Shown: positions 61,937-64,000 of the stretch, one piece after another | How the letters are laid out: each line of letters begins with the position of its first letter | Position numbering within the stretch: position 1 is the first letter of the stretch | NCBI RefSeq assembly: GCF_028453695.1 | Contig: NC_135781.1 | Location: 10,601,640 to 10,665,639 of the forward strand | DNA length: 64,000 nucleotides | Direction of reading: 5' to 3' | Source of the DNA: Augochlora pura | Taxonomy: Eukaryota > Arthropoda > Insecta > Hymenoptera > Halictidae | Program-made: the position numbers and the translations under genes | The notes under the pieces: generated by a model | Told to the model about the DNA's origin: nothing | What the model saw: the letters and a program-made list of their open reading frames with translations, nothing else | The model's database searches: none

Positions 61937-64000
61937 CGAACTGCCGTGCTGACTCCTGCACGCGTGTTCGAGCACACACCGCTTCGTGCCACGCGGAATT
62001 TCCCAAACGCTCGAGCCGATCCACCGATAAGAATCTTCCTTTCCTCGGCAGGACAAGAAACGCGCTCCGAAATCGCTCCAACGTCCCGCCAAGGACCCCT
62101 CGCTGCTAGATACCGCGCCCAAGACCCGCTTTTCAATGACAATCAACGCCAAACTTCCAGATGATGACCGTACCCTGAAACATTGGATTGGACAGAATGT
62201 CCGCTCCGCTCTTGCGCGATGCTTCTGCGTGCGAGCAGCAAGAGTCGCTTCGTTTCGATTCAACTTCCATTAAGCCAAAAAGGTACTTTAACAAGATTAT
62301 TCGCTCGTTCTCTTTGCCTTAAAAACCGGTTGCCAAAGCAGACTATCTTTCAATAGTAGGTAATTAGTCTACATTGGCATGTATCATACGTTTCTGATTA
62401 AAATGAATAAATGAAACACGAAACTGTACGAATGTCAGAAGCAGTGAAAAATCGTCGCCCGAAGGAAAAATCAGATATCCGAAAAACCGATTCTAATAAA
62501 TTCTAAACCGGTGATTTGGATGCATAATGAAAATTGTCTGCATCAATTAAGTATCCTTGATTCTAATTCTTCAACTGATTTGATTAAGCCTAATGTCTGC
62601 TCGCGATTCATACGTGGGTCCTAAATATTCAGAGTTGACTTCTTCAGAAGCAACGCGGTGAATCTTTTTAAAACACATTATACGTTTAATAATCCTGTTA
62701 ACAGAGTCTTAAGATTTGATGGCTCTAAGTCTTTTTCCAAACAGTTTAGTTATGTTTTTAGATCTAATGTGATCCTTAATTTTAATGTTCACCTTAGTCA
62801 TAAGTGTAGTATTCATACATCTTGTATCTTTTAATATAACCCTTGGGTATTGTAAGTCTGGGAGAACATTTTTTGAAATAAACTTATTCATGCATCTTGT
62901 ATTTTCTCATGTATGATTGGGCTCTCCTTCAGCTCGTATAATAATAATAAAACAATACCTTCAATAGCTCAAATATGACATGATATTAAATTTATCCTTC
63001 CAACATCGTCACCTCAGTATCACGTCCGGGGATTTATTGACAATCTTCCTTAAAGCAATTTTTCTCTGACTCAGTTAATACCATTTCCACTTTATCCTCG
63101 CCACAGGAATCTTGTAGAAGCGATTCTTTGGCTTTTTCCTTTCCCAGAGCCTACATAAATCCACAGTTTAGCGAACGTTTCAGGCTCGCAGCGAGGATCG
63201 AGCGTCACGAAGATCCTCCTCTGTTGCAGCGGACGTTCATCCAATGTCCCCATTGAAACGCAGCCGAGATGTTTCGTAGAAATCGGTCGGATCCGATTTC
63301 TAATGCGAGAAACGGGTCGCTGCTCGCATGTCGCTGCCGCTCGCTAATCGGCGAAACGTTTCGTGCGATTTTCCAGAGGAAACGGCGGCCAACGGAGGCG
63401 AGTTTTACTTGCAGGTTTTATTCGACGGGGATTAGCGCGAGAAGGAAGAACGATCGTATGAATCGAAGGTACCAATGACGAATAATTGTACGTTCGGCGT
63501 CGGTTGCGTTTGCATTCGTGCACGACAAGACTCTGTCCAGGAAGAGGGAAGCGACAAGCAAAATGACTATATCTTAATCGTCTCTTGCTATTGGCTTTCT
63601 AGACCGAGCGTGTTGGCCTCGTGGGAACATTCTGTCTACTTCGGAGAAGAAGATACGCCTCGCGGATAGCGCTCCGGTTTTCGACGAAATGTCCTCGAAC
63701 AACCTTTTGCGACAACGAAAGCTTCTCGAACGTGGCATAGATGAATGGAACAAGAAGTTGCGCAAACTTCTACAAACGAACCGATAAGGAAAAACCGGAT
63801 GACTAATGATTAGACTGCGGATTTTATGAATTTAAAGCAAAAATGAGTAGCTGCAATTTGAAGTAGTGGAAGAATTAAGAGAATCGAACAATAGAGAAGT
63901 ACTGGTAATAGGACATTTGTGAACGACAGGGAAAATCTCTTTAAATGACTTTTATTTTTTGCAATGGACGCATTAAAGCTGTAATTATTTAAATTCTATT

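Larger units (their letters stand above)
50237..64000. other. Downstream gene desert, second part
   Basis: GC-rich blocks at 50.4-51.1, 52.9-55.4, 56.2-57.5, 58.4-59.4, 61.3-62.3 and 63.2-63.8 kb lie in AT-rich DNA. They carry microsatellites and decayed TTAA-family ends. No domain-bearing frame, tRNA or rRNA was recognised. Confidence 0.7.

Noticed and set aside
1..64000. tRNA, rRNA and CRISPR features
   Set aside because: No tRNA T-loop/acceptor combination, rRNA core sequence or regular spacer-repeat array was seen on reading; a tRNAscan/Infernal run was not possible.

Overview
The window looks like part of an insect chromosome, most likely from a hymenopteran (bee, wasp or ant). The reasons are one spliced gene with large GT-AG introns, an AT-rich background broken by GC-rich blocks, abundant (CT)n/(GA)n microsatellites and small TTAA-flanked repeats. 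The order is inferred from genome texture, and the species cannot be named from this sequence. I see no prokaryotic features, rRNA, tRNA or CRISPR array.

The only gene I can support with confidence is a Pax-family transcription factor on the + strand, the orthologue of Drosophila eyegone / twin of eyegone. Five coding exons join in frame: 15936-16112, 29068-29208, 31032-31424, 34918-35102 and 35367-35954. Together they give 494 residues. In order, the protein has the degenerate end of the paired-domain PAI half, a complete RED half, a Pro/His/Ala-rich linker with an A9 tract, a Ser50 paired-type homeodomain, a Pro/Gln-rich segment and an acidic C-terminus. The extreme N-terminus is unresolved. 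Either a short upstream coding exon with a phase-1 donor is spliced to 15936, or translation begins at the in-frame ATG at 15926. A TATA box at 13618, followed by a Kozak-like ATG and a strong splice donor at 13756, is the best promoter and first-exon candidate I can see.

Layout: 1-13.6 kb is noncoding and probably upstream regulatory DNA. It contains a diverged 142-bp tandem duplication (about 8495-8775) and a degenerate minisatellite of roughly ten units (about 11040-11710). From 13.6 to 36 kb is the eyegone transcription unit, with introns of about 12.96, 1.82, 3.49 and 0.26 kb. Two introns carry TTAA-flanked MITE-like elements, at 25942-26192 and 34165-34426. From 36 to 64 kb I find no supportable gene. 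That stretch is a desert of alternating AT-rich and GC-rich blocks with microsatellites, a G-quadruplex-type motif, a probable mariner-type MITE at 50086-50236 and decayed ends of the 25942-type TTAA family. A possible transcription start with an ATG and donor lies at 53789-53905.

How it fits together: a single developmental transcription factor in a large gene-poor interval is the usual setting for long-range enhancers. Many of the GC-rich blocks may be conserved cis-regulatory elements, but this cannot be shown without comparative alignment.
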